Shown here one piece after another: positions 8,942-17,996 of a stretch of DNA of 64,000 bases. Source of the DNA: Pseudovibrio zosterae (GTDB lineage: Bacteria > Pseudomonadota > Alphaproteobacteria > Rhizobiales > Stappiaceae). Under the pieces are notes generated by a model that saw only the letters and a program-made list of their open reading frames with translations, did no database searches and was not told where the DNA came from. The translations under genes and the position numbers were made by a program. The stretch spans positions 1 through 64,000 of the forward strand of contig NZ_JAWXVZ010000011.1 of assembly GCF_033843645.1 (NCBI RefSeq), written 5' to 3'. The first letter of the stretch is position 1, and every line of letters starts with the position of its first letter.

Positions 8942-9058
8942 GGGCTCTGTCCTGATCTGTCAGTAAAGAACTGTTGTCAAATCGCGAACGAGGCCGCCCA
9001 AAGCAACCCCGGTCAAACGAATGCGGCGGCGAACAAGTCCGCCACCGGTTGTGGAGCG

Positions 9059-9087
9059 CTTATAAGCATGAGGAACTGCCTCGTCAA
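9059..9087 (-). promoter_or_regulatory. Predicted rpsT promoter
   Basis: On the minus strand, TTGACG (complement of 9082-9087), a 17-base spacer and TATAAG (complement of 9059-9064) match sigma-70 spacing exactly. Transcription would start near 9052 and give a leader of about 110 bases, long enough to hold a control site for S20. Confidence 0.65.
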
Positions 9088-9122
9088 TCAAAAAGGCGTC
9101 TCAAGAGCGCTAAAATTGCGAC

Positions 9123-9896
9123 CTACCGGTTTTTAAAGTCCGGTTTCCGCTTCTCAATGAAGGCGTTCATGCCTTCTTTCTGATCGGCCGTTGCGAACAT
9201 TGACTGGAACAACCGACGTTCGAAACGAATGCCCTCTGCGAGGGTAACCTCATAAGAACGGTTAACGCTTTCCTTGGTCATCATGACAATAGGCATTGAG
9301 AAATCTGCGATTTTGGTAGCCGTCTCAACAGCCTCGTTAATCAATTGATCTGCAGGTACCACGCGACTGACAAGACCAGAGCGCTCGGCTTCGTCGGCGT
9401 CCATCATGCGTCCTGTAAGGCACATTTCCATAGCCTTGGACTTACCAACAAACCTTGTGAGTCGCTGTGTACCACCGGCACCAGGCATTACCCCAAGCTT
9501 GATTTCAGGTTGGCCGAACTTCGCGGAATCAGACGCCAGAATGAAGTCACACATCATGGCCAGCTCACAACCGCCGCCAAGGGCGAATCCAGCCACAGCA
9601 GCAATTATGGGCTTACGTGTGCGGGAAACATCATCCCAGTTGGACAGGAAATCGGTGAGGTATGTATCGACATACTCATTGTCGGCCATGGCCTTAATAT
9701 CAGCACCAGCGGCAAACGCCTTTTCCGAGCCTGTCAGCACAATGCAGCCGACCGTCGGATCCTGCTCGTAATCGCTGAGCGCTTCGCAAAGCTCATCAAT
9801 CAGTTCTTTGTTGAGCGCGTTCAATGCATGCGGACGGTTCAGCGTAATGAGGCCGACCTTGCCGCGGGTTTCGACAATAATGTTTTCGTAGCTCAA
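9123..9896 (-). CDS. Enoyl-CoA hydratase (crotonase family)
   Basis: Hydrates 2-enoyl-CoA, such as crotonyl-CoA, to 3-hydroxyacyl-CoA. The 257-aa protein has the oxyanion-hole motif FAAGADIKAM (about residues 60-70), and both catalytic glutamates in GGGCELAMMCD and FGQPEIKLGVMPGAGGTQ, which marks a true hydratase rather than an isomerase. It ends in the common KRKPDFKNR. It is transcribed toward rpsT. Its likely substrate, crotonyl-CoA, is the product of the glutaryl-CoA dehydrogenase encoded 4 kb away, so a shared role in lysine or fatty-acid breakdown is reasonable inference. Confidence 0.93.
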   Translation of the reverse strand: MSYENIIVETRGKVGLITLNRPHALNALNKELIDELCEALSDYEQDPTVGCIVLTGSEKAFAAGADIKAMADNEYVDTYLTDFLSNWDDVSRTRKPIIAAVAGFALGGGCELAMMCDFILASDSAKFGQPEIKLGVMPGAGGTQRLTRFVGKSKAMEMCLTGRMMDADEAERSGLVSRVVPADQLINEAVETATKIADFSMPIVMMTKESVNRSYEVTLAEGIRFERRLFQSMFATADQKEGMNAFIEKRKPDFKNR

Positions 9897-10142
9897 CTGA
9901 GCCTCCCCTAAAAAACAATCCTCAAGCTTACATAAGTCTTAAACCGTATGCCGCAGCGGTCCTATTGAACCTTCTGGTCAGTTCCGGCTCTACCCGAGAA
10001 AAAGCGGTGCCAAAACAAGCCCTCGCGGATTGTTTCTTTCGTGAAGCGTTCAGAAGACCCAACACTACGGAGGATTGGGGAGCAGCAGCTACGATGATAG
10101 GGTGCGCGAGCCATGATCAGACCTAGACAGGAGAACGCAAAA

Positions 10143-10994
10143 ATGTCCGCAGATGAAACCCCATCACAATTGGTTCGCGAAGATCTGGATGTAATGCTGG
10201 AGTGGGCCGCCGTTGAGGGATGGAACCCGGGCTTGATTGATGGCGATGCCTTCTGGGCGGCCGATTCTGGCGGTTTTTGGGGCATCAAGGATGAGCAGGG
10301 GCTTGCCTCATGCATTTCCGCCATCCGCTATGGATCGGATTATGGCTTTGTCGGGTTCTATATCTGCAGACCCGACAGGCGCGGAGAGGGGCTGGGCTTC
10401 AAAACCTGGAATGCTGCGTTGGATGGACTGGACCAACGCACCCTTGGACTTGATGGCGTGGTCGAACATCAAGCAGAATATGGCAAATCGGGTTTCACAC
10501 TGTGTCACCGGAACATCCGCTATTCCGGTCTCTCTTCGGTTTCCATCCCCCATGACCCGCGCCTTGCGCCCATTGGGACTGGAATCTACACGAGCATTCG
10601 AGACTATGACCGAGCGTTTTTTCCCGCACCGCGGGAGAGCTTTCTCCAGCAGTGGCATCGCCCTATGGAACGAAATCGATTTGGCTTCTGCGCCGTTGAA
10701 GACGGACATATACGCGGTTTTGGCACTCTGCGGGCTTGCCGAGAAGGTTTCAAGATCGGACCGTTGTTTGCCGAGACACCAGAGATCGCAGATCTTTTGT
10801 TCCGAGCCTTGGCCGGATCTGTGCGGGGTCAGATGGTCATTCTGGACCTCCCAGAGGTCAACGCCGACGCGGAAGCGCTTGTAGACCGCTATGAGCTTTC
10901 TCCCGTGTTCGAGACAGCCCGGATGTACCGTGGACCTGCGCCAGAACTCCCTCTCGACAAGATTTACGGCATTACCACCTTCGAACTTGGCTGA
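10143..10994 (+). CDS. GNAT family N-acetyltransferase
   Basis: Acyl-CoA-dependent acyltransferase of 283 aa. The N-terminal half is a GNAT fold with the acetyl-CoA-binding stretch YICRPDRRGEGLGFKTWNAA (about residues 78-97). The second half (about 150-283) resembles the C-terminal GNAT-like domain of YitH-type proteins. The start at 10143 is chosen because AGGAG lies about 10 bases upstream, inside the longer ORF that begins at 10113. Substrate unknown. Its stop is one base from the convergent LysR gene stop. Confidence 0.8.
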   Translation: MSADETPSQLVREDLDVMLEWAAVEGWNPGLIDGDAFWAADSGGFWGIKDEQGLASCISAIRYGSDYGFVGFYICRPDRRGEGLGFKTWNAALDGLDQRTLGLDGVVEHQAEYGKSGFTLCHRNIRYSGLSSVSIPHDPRLAPIGTGIYTSIRDYDRAFFPAPRESFLQQWHRPMERNRFGFCAVEDGHIRGFGTLRACREGFKIGPLFAETPEIADLLFRALAGSVRGQMVILDLPEVNADAEALVDRYELSPVFETARMYRGPAPELPLDKIYGITTFELG

Positions 10995-10995
10995 C

Positions 10996-11916
10996 TTAGC
11001 CTGGCAGAAGCTCTTCCCGGTCTTTTTGGTCTTTGGCTTCTTCCTGAAGCCAGGCCTTGAAGGTTTTTACCACGGGCCGCAAAGTGCGATTTTCCGGATA
11101 AACGAAGTGGTAGGCGGAACTGAGCTTCAGTGTTGTATCAAAGAGCGTCACCAGAGCCCCAGACTTGAGCTCCTCCGTGATGAAGAATTTCGGCACCAAA
11201 GCCACCCCCAAACCTGCTGCTGCGGCCTGCGAGATCATGGTGAACTGATCAAAGCGCGGCCCTTGAAAGGCAAGATCCGTTTCAACACCTGCTTCCATGA
11301 ACCAGCGCTGCCAAGCATCGGGTCGCGTGGACTGATGAAGCCGCATGACAGTGCACAAATCTTCAGGCTTTCGGAGACCATATCGATCCCGAAATGATCT
11401 TGAACAAACGGGCACGACATCCTCCGGAAACAGCGGCTCGCAAATTGCCCGGGCCCAAACAGGCTCCCCATAGTGGATCGCACCGTCAAATGGCTCTGCC
11501 TCAAAGTCGAAGGGGCGCAGACGCACAGACAGATTGAAGCTGGCTTCCGGATATCGCTCATGAAAGCGGGGTAAGCGTCCGGCCAACCAGCGCGTGCCGA
11601 AGGTGGGAAGCACAGCGAGGTTCAACACGTCCTCACTCCCGCCAAACGACATCACCTGCCGTGTTGCAGTGGTCATCTTCTCCAACGTGCCCCGTATGTC
11701 GTGAAGATAAAGACGACCCGCGTCAGTAAGGACAATACGTTGGCGCACGCGCTTGAACAGCTCAACGCCAAGGCGCCCTTCCAATAAGCGCACCTGCTTG
11801 CTCACCGCACCTTGAGTGAGAAACAGCTCTTCCGCAGCCCTTGTGAATGAGCCATGGCGTGCCGCGCTTTCGAAGGCGATCAGACTGTCGATCGGCGGTA
11901 TAAATCCCCGTTTCAT
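10996..11916 (-). CDS. LysR family transcriptional regulator (GcvA-like)
   Basis: N-terminal winged helix (about residues 6-65) with SFTRAAEELFLTQGAVSKQV as the recognition region, followed by a periplasmic-binding-like effector domain. The length of 306 aa is typical. The start at 11916 has GGGAG seven bases upstream and is preferred to the ATG at 11940. It is divergent from the aminoadipate-semialdehyde dehydrogenase gene, which it probably controls. A GTAA-N9-TTAC inverted repeat sits in the shared intergenic region. Confidence 0.9.
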   Translation of the reverse strand: MKRGFIPPIDSLIAFESAARHGSFTRAAEELFLTQGAVSKQVRLLEGRLGVELFKRVRQRIVLTDAGRLYLHDIRGTLEKMTTATRQVMSFGGSEDVLNLAVLPTFGTRWLAGRLPRFHERYPEASFNLSVRLRPFDFEAEPFDGAIHYGEPVWARAICEPLFPEDVVPVCSRSFRDRYGLRKPEDLCTVMRLHQSTRPDAWQRWFMEAGVETDLAFQGPRFDQFTMISQAAAAGLGVALVPKFFITEELKSGALVTLFDTTLKLSSAYHFVYPENRTLRPVVKTFKAWLQEEAKDQKDREELLPG

Positions 11917-12029
11917 TGTTTTCTCCCGATCCTGGCTCAAAGTCCCAACGACACATAAGACCCGGCTTTAGTCGTAGAAGGCATCACCCACGCCTTGCAT
12001 CAACCATCTTCAATCCGGTCTAGATCACT

Positions 12030-12046
12030 GTAATATCTATATTTAC
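12030..12046. promoter_or_regulatory. Candidate LysR-type operator
   Basis: GTAA-N9-TTAC inverted repeat in the 271-base divergent region between the LysR gene and the ALDH gene. It contains the T-N11-A core expected for LysR regulators. Position fits autoregulation and control of the catabolic genes. Confidence 0.45.
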
Positions 12047-12187
12047 CTCGTTAGTACGCTCATTGGGCGTTCCTTGCAATCATTCCAATTGCGCATGACT
12101 AAAGGAAAATACGTGGCTTTTGCTGAAGGGGCTGATCCGTGAAACTGCCCGGCAATTGAATAAACACGAGCCCCCCGGGAGATCCCA

Positions 12188-13726
12188 ATGTCTACTGCAA
12201 TCGACACCAAGCGCTTACCGGAAGAAACCGTCGAACTCCTGTCCCGGATGGGCGTTGATCCCGCCAACCTGTCCGATGGAACGCTTGCAGCCAAGAGCCC
12301 AATCTCCGGCAAGACCATAGCTTCCATCAAAGAGCACAGCGCAGACGATGCCACCGCCATGATTGGTGCTGCACAGGATGCCTTCAAGGCCTGGCGGCGC
12401 GTCCCAGCCCCACGTCGTGGCGAGCTTGTGCGTTTGCTTGGAGAGGAGCTTCGCGCTCACAAGGACGATCTGGGGCTCCTTGTTTCCATTGAGGCGGGCA
12501 AAATCACCTCTGAAGGTCTCGGCGAAGTGCAAGAGATGATCGACATCTGTGACTTCGCTGTTGGCCTTTCACGCCAGCTTTATGGGCTTACCATTGCTAC
12601 CGAGCGTCCCGGGCACAGGATGATGGAAACCTGGCATCCTGCAGGGGTTGTTGGCGTGATTTCCGCGTTCAACTTCCCTGTGGCCGTTTGGTCATGGAAC
12701 GCCGCGCTGGCTTTTGTCTGCGGCGACAGCGTCGTCTGGAAGCCCTCCGAGAAGAGCCCCTTGACCGCCATGGCAGTTGAAGCGCTCTTCAAAAAAGCGC
12801 AGGCCAAATTTGGAGAAGACGCACCGGCGGGGCTGCTTCAGGTTCTGCAGGGCGGCCGTGAGATTGGTGAAGTCCTGGTGGATGATCCGCGGGTTCCGGT
12901 GATCTCCGCGACTGGCTCAACCCGCATGGGCCGTCAGGTTGGCCCACGGGTCGCCCAGCGCTTTGGTCGCAGCATTCTTGAACTTGGCGGCAACAACGCC
13001 GCGATCGTTGCGCCTTCTGCGGACCTCGACCTCGCGCTGCGCGGCATTGCCTTTGCAGCTATGGGCACAGCGGGCCAGCGCTGCACGACATTGCGCCGCC
13101 TCATCACCCATGAAAGCGTCTATGATGCTTTGATCCCGCGGCTTATCAAGGCCTATGGCTCGGTAAAGATCGGCGCACCGACTGACGCAGGCACTCTTGT
13201 TGGGCCGCTGATTGACAAAGACGCTTACGACACCATGCAAAGGGCGCTCGAAGAAGCAAAGGCTGCCGGGGGCATCGTTCACGGTGGCGAGCGTGTTCTT
13301 GCTGAAGAGTTCCCGGATGCATATTATGTGCAGCCTGCCATTGTAGAGATGCCGAAGCAGGCAGGCCCTGTGCTGGAAGAAACCTTCGCCCCCATCCTGT
13401 ACGTGGTGCGTTACAGTAGCTTGGAAGAAGCAATTGACCTGCAAAACGGCGTCGCCGCGGGCCTTTCTTCCTCCATTTTCACCTCAGATCTTTCTGAGGC
13501 CGAAATCTTCACTTCTGCTGTTGGGTCCGATTGTGGCATCGCCAATGTGAACATTGGCCCATCTGGTGCAGAGATTGGCGGAGCTTTCGGCGGCGAGAAA
13601 GAAACCGGCGGCGGCCGCGAAGCAGGCTCTGACGCTTGGAAGGCTTATATGCGCCGCGCAACCAACACCATAAACTACTCAGGTGCCCTCCCACTGGCGC
13701 AGGGCGTGAAATTTGACGTGGAATAA
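12188..13726 (+). CDS. amaB: Aldehyde dehydrogenase, ALDH7 type (L-aminoadipate-semialdehyde / piperideine-6-carboxylate dehydrogenase)
   Basis: NAD-dependent oxidation of 2-aminoadipate semialdehyde (in equilibrium with piperideine-6-carboxylate) to 2-aminoadipate in lysine breakdown. The 512-aa length matches the antiquitin/ALDH7 group. Visible are NFPVAVWSWNAALAF and WKPSEKSPL (cofactor binding), GSTRMGRQVG, the catalytic glutamate in LELGGNNAAIV and the catalytic cysteine in GQRCTTLRR. ELGGNN instead of the more common ELGGK is typical of ALDH7. GGGAG precedes the ATG. It lies 12 bases upstream of glutaryl-CoA dehydrogenase, so the two form an operon. Confidence 0.88.
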   Translation: MSTAIDTKRLPEETVELLSRMGVDPANLSDGTLAAKSPISGKTIASIKEHSADDATAMIGAAQDAFKAWRRVPAPRRGELVRLLGEELRAHKDDLGLLVSIEAGKITSEGLGEVQEMIDICDFAVGLSRQLYGLTIATERPGHRMMETWHPAGVVGVISAFNFPVAVWSWNAALAFVCGDSVVWKPSEKSPLTAMAVEALFKKAQAKFGEDAPAGLLQVLQGGREIGEVLVDDPRVPVISATGSTRMGRQVGPRVAQRFGRSILELGGNNAAIVAPSADLDLALRGIAFAAMGTAGQRCTTLRRLITHESVYDALIPRLIKAYGSVKIGAPTDAGTLVGPLIDKDAYDTMQRALEEAKAAGGIVHGGERVLAEEFPDAYYVQPAIVEMPKQAGPVLEETFAPILYVVRYSSLEEAIDLQNGVAAGLSSSIFTSDLSEAEIFTSAVGSDCGIANVNIGPSGAEIGGAFGGEKETGGGREAGSDAWKAYMRRATNTINYSGALPLAQGVKFDVE

Positions 13727-13738
13727 GGAAGTCCAGAG

Positions 13739-14938
13739 ATGAGCATTGATCCAACCGGCGGCGGTCAGTTTAACTGGGCAGACCCTTTTGCCCTGCGCGA
13801 TCAGCTTCAAGAAGATGAACTCTTGATCATGGATAGCGCCCATGCCTATGCGCAGAACAGCCTGCTGCCACGAGTTATTGAGGCCTACCGTGAAGAAAAG
13901 ACGGATCGCGCAATCTTTGACGAAATGGGCGCTCAGGGCTTGCTTGGTGTGACGCTTCCAGAGGAGTATGGCGGCTCTGGGGCCTCCTATGTTGCGTATG
14001 GCCTTGTTGCGCGAGAGATCGAGCGCATTGACAGCGGCTATCGCTCCATGATGAGCGTTCAATCCTCGTTGGTCATGTTTCCGATCTATGCCTACGGCTC
14101 TGAAGAACAGCGCAAGAAGTACCTGCCAAAACTGGCCAGCGGTGAATGGGTTGGCTGCTTCGGTCTGACAGAACCGGATGCAGGCTCTGATCCAGCAGGC
14201 ATGCGCACCCGCGCGGAAAAAATCGAGGGAGGCTATCGCCTCAAGGGATCCAAGATGTGGATCTCAAACTCTCCCATTGCAGACGTTTTTGTGGTCTGGG
14301 CGAAGTCCGAAGCCCACGATAACAAGATCCGTGGTTTCGTGCTTGAAAAAGGCATGAAGGGCCTTTCCGCTCCAAAAATCGGCGGAAAACTGTCTCTGCG
14401 AGCCTCTATTACCGGCGAAATTGTCATGGACGGCGTGGAAGTGGGCGAGGAAGCTCTGCTTCCAAACGTCTCCGGCCTGAAAGGCCCATTTGGCTGCTTG
14501 AATCGCGCCCGCTATGGCATTTCCTGGGGCGCTTTGGGTGCAGCAGAGGACTGTTGGATGCGCGCCCGTCAATATGGCCTTGACCGAAAGCAGTTCGACC
14601 GCCCCCTGGCTCAGACCCAGCTGTTTCAGAAGAAGCTTGCGGACATGCAAACCGAGATTGCCCTTGGCCTTCAAGGCTCCTTGCGCGTTGGTCGCTTGTT
14701 TGATGAAGGCAAGGCTTCACCTGAGATGATTTCACTCGTCAAGCGCAACAACTGCGGCAAGGCGTTGGATATTGCCCGGATGGCCCGCGACATGCACGGC
14801 GGCAACGGCATTCAAGAGGAGTACATGATCATGCGTCATGCACAAAACCTTGAAACCGTGAACACTTATGAGGGCACTCATGATGTGCATGCTCTCATTC
14901 TAGGCCGGGCTCAGACGGGCCTGCAGGCCTTTTTTTAA
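13739..14938 (+). CDS. gcdH: Glutaryl-CoA dehydrogenase
   Basis: FAD enzyme that oxidises and decarboxylates glutaryl-CoA to crotonyl-CoA and CO2. The 399-aa protein is an acyl-CoA dehydrogenase with LPEEYGGSGASYVAYGL, CFGLTEPDAGSDP and the GCDH-type C-terminus NTYEGTHDVHALILGRA, whose Glu is the catalytic base and whose context is nearly that of human GCDH. AAGGAAG precedes the ATG. It is co-transcribed with the ALDH7 gene and followed by a terminator-like hairpin. Confidence 0.93.
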   Translation: MSIDPTGGGQFNWADPFALRDQLQEDELLIMDSAHAYAQNSLLPRVIEAYREEKTDRAIFDEMGAQGLLGVTLPEEYGGSGASYVAYGLVAREIERIDSGYRSMMSVQSSLVMFPIYAYGSEEQRKKYLPKLASGEWVGCFGLTEPDAGSDPAGMRTRAEKIEGGYRLKGSKMWISNSPIADVFVVWAKSEAHDNKIRGFVLEKGMKGLSAPKIGGKLSLRASITGEIVMDGVEVGEEALLPNVSGLKGPFGCLNRARYGISWGALGAAEDCWMRARQYGLDRKQFDRPLAQTQLFQKKLADMQTEIALGLQGSLRVGRLFDEGKASPEMISLVKRNNCGKALDIARMARDMHGGNGIQEEYMIMRHAQNLETVNTYEGTHDVHALILGRAQTGLQAFF

Positions 14939-14958
14939 GAGAAACCGAAGAACGCAGA

Positions 14959-14984
14959 GCCCCGCAAATGATTGTTTGCGGGGC
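14959..14984 (+). terminator. Intrinsic terminator after gcdH
   Basis: Perfect 10-bp stem GCCCCGCAAA with TTTGCGGGGC around a 6-base loop, followed by AATTTA. The T-tail is short, so read-through into the FAD oxidoreductase gene is possible. Confidence 0.65.
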
Positions 14985-15042
14985 AATTTATGACCACAGG
15001 GGGCCGGAAACCACCAGCCGGCATGTTGTTTTGGATTAGACA

Positions 15043-16218
15043 ATGGGCACAAAGCGGGTTGATGTCGCCATCATTGGCGGTGCAGTCATGGGATCGTCAG
15101 TGGCATTTCATTTGGCCGCGCACTCCGGCTTCTCGGGCAGCATTGCCGTAATCGAAAAAGACCCGAGCTACCAAAAGTGCGCCTCTGCCCTGTCTGCGGC
15201 ATCCATCCGACATCAGTTCTCAGCACCAATCAATATTCAGATTTCTCAGATGGGCATCGATTTTTTGCGTAACATCGGAGACATTCTTGAAGTTGACGGC
15301 GAAAGACCACGCATAGATTTGAACGAGGGCGGTTATCTCTTTCTGGCGACGCCCGAAAAACGCGAAATTCTGGAACGTAACCACAAGACCCAGATTGAGC
15401 TGGAAGCGGATATCGCGTTTCTCGAAAGAGATGCACTTTCTGAAAAATTCCCATGGCTCAATACCACAGACCTTTCCGCTGGTTGTCACGGGCTATCAGG
15501 GGAGGGCTGGTTTGATGGATACGGCCTGATGCAGGCGTTTCGCCGGAAGGCAAGAGCGCTCGGTGTCGACTATATGAGCGACACGGTATCGGGTCTCAGA
15601 CCCAAGGCCGCCAACTGGCAGCTGACTTTGAACAGCGGAAGCACCATTGAAGCTGGTGTTGTTGTCAACACAGCTGGCGCGTCCGGTGGAGCGGCCATTT
15701 GCTCTATGGTTGGTCTAGATCTGCCGATCCATTGCCGCAAACGCATAATCTTTACCTTCGATTGCCGGGAGAAGGTCCCGAACCTGCCTCTTCTCATTGA
15801 TCCAACTGGGGCGTATGTGCGCCCGGAAGGCAACAGGTTCATTTGCGGCAGCGCCCCCCTTGAAGACCCCGATTGCGAGGACTTCGAGGTGGACCACAGC
15901 TTCTTTGAGGAGTTTCTCTGGCCAACCCTCGCGCACCGCATTCCAGCATTCGGGGCGATCAAGCCGGGCCCATCTTGGGCCGGGCACTATGACATGAACC
16001 TGTTTGATCACAACGCCTTCGTCGGTCCGGTCTCAGGCCTCGACAACTTCCATTTGGCATTGGGTTTTTCCGGCCATGGCTTGCAACAGTCCCCTGCTGT
16101 GGGACGCGGCATCGCCGAGCAGATCATATTCAGAGGCTACAGAACCTTGGACCTCAGCCCACTCGGTCTGGACCGGTTTTACCAGAACCGGCCCCTTCAT
16201 GAGGTGAACGTGGTATAG
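15043..16218 (+). CDS. FAD-dependent amino-acid-oxidase-like protein (DAO family), candidate L-pipecolate oxidase
   Basis: Flavoprotein of 391 aa with an N-terminal Rossmann motif VAIIGGAVMGSSVAFHL (residues 8-24), in which the first GxG is GGA, an internal LSGEGWFDGYGLMQAFRRKA typical of DAO-type substrate domains, and a C-terminal LALGFSGHGLQQSPAVGRG that closes over the flavin. DAO-family enzymes oxidise secondary or primary amines. Being next to the ALDH7 and glutaryl-CoA dehydrogenase genes, oxidation of pipecolate to piperideine-6-carboxylate (the AmaA step) is an attractive but unproven role; sarcosine- or FOXRED1-like activity is possible. It is separated from gcdH by a hairpin. Its stop lies two bases from the convergent PPK2 gene stop. 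Confidence 0.75.
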   Translation: MGTKRVDVAIIGGAVMGSSVAFHLAAHSGFSGSIAVIEKDPSYQKCASALSAASIRHQFSAPINIQISQMGIDFLRNIGDILEVDGERPRIDLNEGGYLFLATPEKREILERNHKTQIELEADIAFLERDALSEKFPWLNTTDLSAGCHGLSGEGWFDGYGLMQAFRRKARALGVDYMSDTVSGLRPKAANWQLTLNSGSTIEAGVVVNTAGASGGAAICSMVGLDLPIHCRKRIIFTFDCREKVPNLPLLIDPTGAYVRPEGNRFICGSAPLEDPDCEDFEVDHSFFEEFLWPTLAHRIPAFGAIKPGPSWAGHYDMNLFDHNAFVGPVSGLDNFHLALGFSGHGLQQSPAVGRGIAEQIIFRGYRTLDLSPLGLDRFYQNRPLHEVNVV

Positions 16219-16220
16219 CT

Positions 16221-17708
16221 TCAGCCGAACATGGCGCGTTCCAAGGCTTTACAGTGTTGCTCAAGAACCTTGACGCGCGCATTTTTCTTGTCCTGGGAAG
16301 ACACCAGCGTCCACGGCGCATAACGTGTTGAAGTCCGGTCCACCATATCGCCTGCTGCGGTAGCGTATTGATCCCACTTCAAGCGATTGCGCCAATCCTC
16401 CTCCGTGATCTTGTAGTTCTTGTAAGCGGTCTCTTCACGAGCTTTGAAACGCTGAAGCTGCTCTTCCTCAGAGATGGCGAGCCAGAACTTGCAGATGACG
16501 ATACCGAAGTCAGCCAACTCTGCTTCAAAGGAGTTGATTTCGTTGTACGCACGCATCCAGTCAGCTTCAGAACAGAACCCTTCCACCCGTTCCACCAGCA
16601 CGCGTTCATACCAAGAGCGGTCAAAGATGGCGATGTGACCCTTGCGCGGCAGTCTGCGCCAGAAACGCCACAGATAGGGATGCAGCTTCTCTTCTTCGGT
16701 TGGCGCCGCAATTGGATAGACTTTGTAGTTCCGGGGATCGAGAGCTTGCGTCACTCGGCGGATAGACCCGCCTTTGCCTGCAGCATCATTGCCTTGAAAC
16801 ACTGAAACCAGTGAAATCTTCTGGAACTTCTTGTGGTCTGTAAGCTGGGCGAGGCGGCCTTGCCAGTGTTCGACTTCCTTTTTGTAATCGGACTTGGAAA
16901 TTGTTTCTGTGAGATCAATGGCATCAACTGCCGAGGTTTTCGTAATGCCACTCACAATCGCTGGAGCTGAAACAGGCTCCATATGGTGCTGCTCATGTCG
17001 CTTGTTCATGGCCGCCAGAATGGTTTCGCCAACAGCGAGGTCGCGATAGTGCGGATCAGTTGCCGGGATAACAATCCAGGGCGCAAAGCCCGTGCTGGTA
17101 TGGAGCGCGACTTTTTCTCCGGCAACTAGTGCCTTCTTGTGATGTTTGAGGTCGGTCCATTCCTCAAGAAAGTGCCGGGTTTTCTGCTTTGAGGCCGCAA
17201 CGGCTTCAAGCCGTTTTTTCTGCTCGTCTTTTGGAAGGGTGAACCAGAACTTCAACAAAAGCACATTTTCGTAAGCGAGCATGCGCTCAAACCGGTTGAT
17301 GGCGGCGAGTTCGCGCTCAAAAGCATCGTCATCCAACTCGCCCTTAACCGCCTCGCGCATGGGGGCCTGATACCAGGAGCCAAACACGATGGCGGTCTCG
17401 CCGCGCGCCGGAAGATCTCGCCAATAGCGCCAGAAGTAGGGGCGAAGCCGTTCTTCTTCAGTCGCTTTCATCTGATAGGCATTACAAAACAGGTACCGAT
17501 TATCCATCCATTCAAACAGACGGCTTATGGCTGCGCCCTTACCCGCGCCATCCAAACCGCCGACCAGAATGAGCGTTGAAAAGGCCTTGTCATCTCGCAG
17601 CTTGTGCTGAATTTTCAAAAGCTCTGCTCGCAGATCCGGCACGCGTTTCGAGAACTCTTTCGTGTGAAGATGTTGGGGAATTGCGGCAGATTGGAACATT
17701 ACGGGCAT
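16221..17708 (-). CDS. pap: Polyphosphate:AMP phosphotransferase (two-domain class II PPK2)
   Basis: Transfers phosphate from polyphosphate to AMP to form ADP. The 495-aa protein is a tandem of two PPK2 domains, as in the class II enzymes of Pseudomonas and Acinetobacter. The first has Walker A GGLDGAGKGAA (50-60) but FGSWY (109-113) where the Walker B should be. The second has GNDAAGKGGS (306-315) and an intact FDRSWYERV (362-370), so only the C-terminal half looks catalytic. It stands alone, convergent with the FAD oxidoreductase gene. Confidence 0.92.
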   Translation of the reverse strand: MPVMFQSAAIPQHLHTKEFSKRVPDLRAELLKIQHKLRDDKAFSTLILVGGLDGAGKGAAISRLFEWMDNRYLFCNAYQMKATEEERLRPYFWRYWRDLPARGETAIVFGSWYQAPMREAVKGELDDDAFERELAAINRFERMLAYENVLLLKFWFTLPKDEQKKRLEAVAASKQKTRHFLEEWTDLKHHKKALVAGEKVALHTSTGFAPWIVIPATDPHYRDLAVGETILAAMNKRHEQHHMEPVSAPAIVSGITKTSAVDAIDLTETISKSDYKKEVEHWQGRLAQLTDHKKFQKISLVSVFQGNDAAGKGGSIRRVTQALDPRNYKVYPIAAPTEEEKLHPYLWRFWRRLPRKGHIAIFDRSWYERVLVERVEGFCSEADWMRAYNEINSFEAELADFGIVICKFWLAISEEEQLQRFKAREETAYKNYKITEEDWRNRLKWDQYATAAGDMVDRTSTRYAPWTLVSSQDKKNARVKVLEQHCKALERAMFG

Positions 17709-17996
17709 CCAACTTTTGGTGGAATCTCAGAAATACTAGCGAATAAATTTCATCATGACAAAGAAAGAACACGATCTTTCGTGAAAGCGACTTTAAGAAA
17801 CTATCGTTAAAATTGAGAGACCTGATGTTCTTGCAGCCAAAAGCAGCGCCTGACTTGAACCTCTTGCCTTGCGCACCCACTCTTTCTGACAGTCACATTC
17901 TGGATGCATCTGTTTCGGAGGGCCGATATGGCATTGAACAGCCCGCGTTTCTCCGATACTTAAGCCCCTGATCCCAATAGATATTGAGATAGCTCC

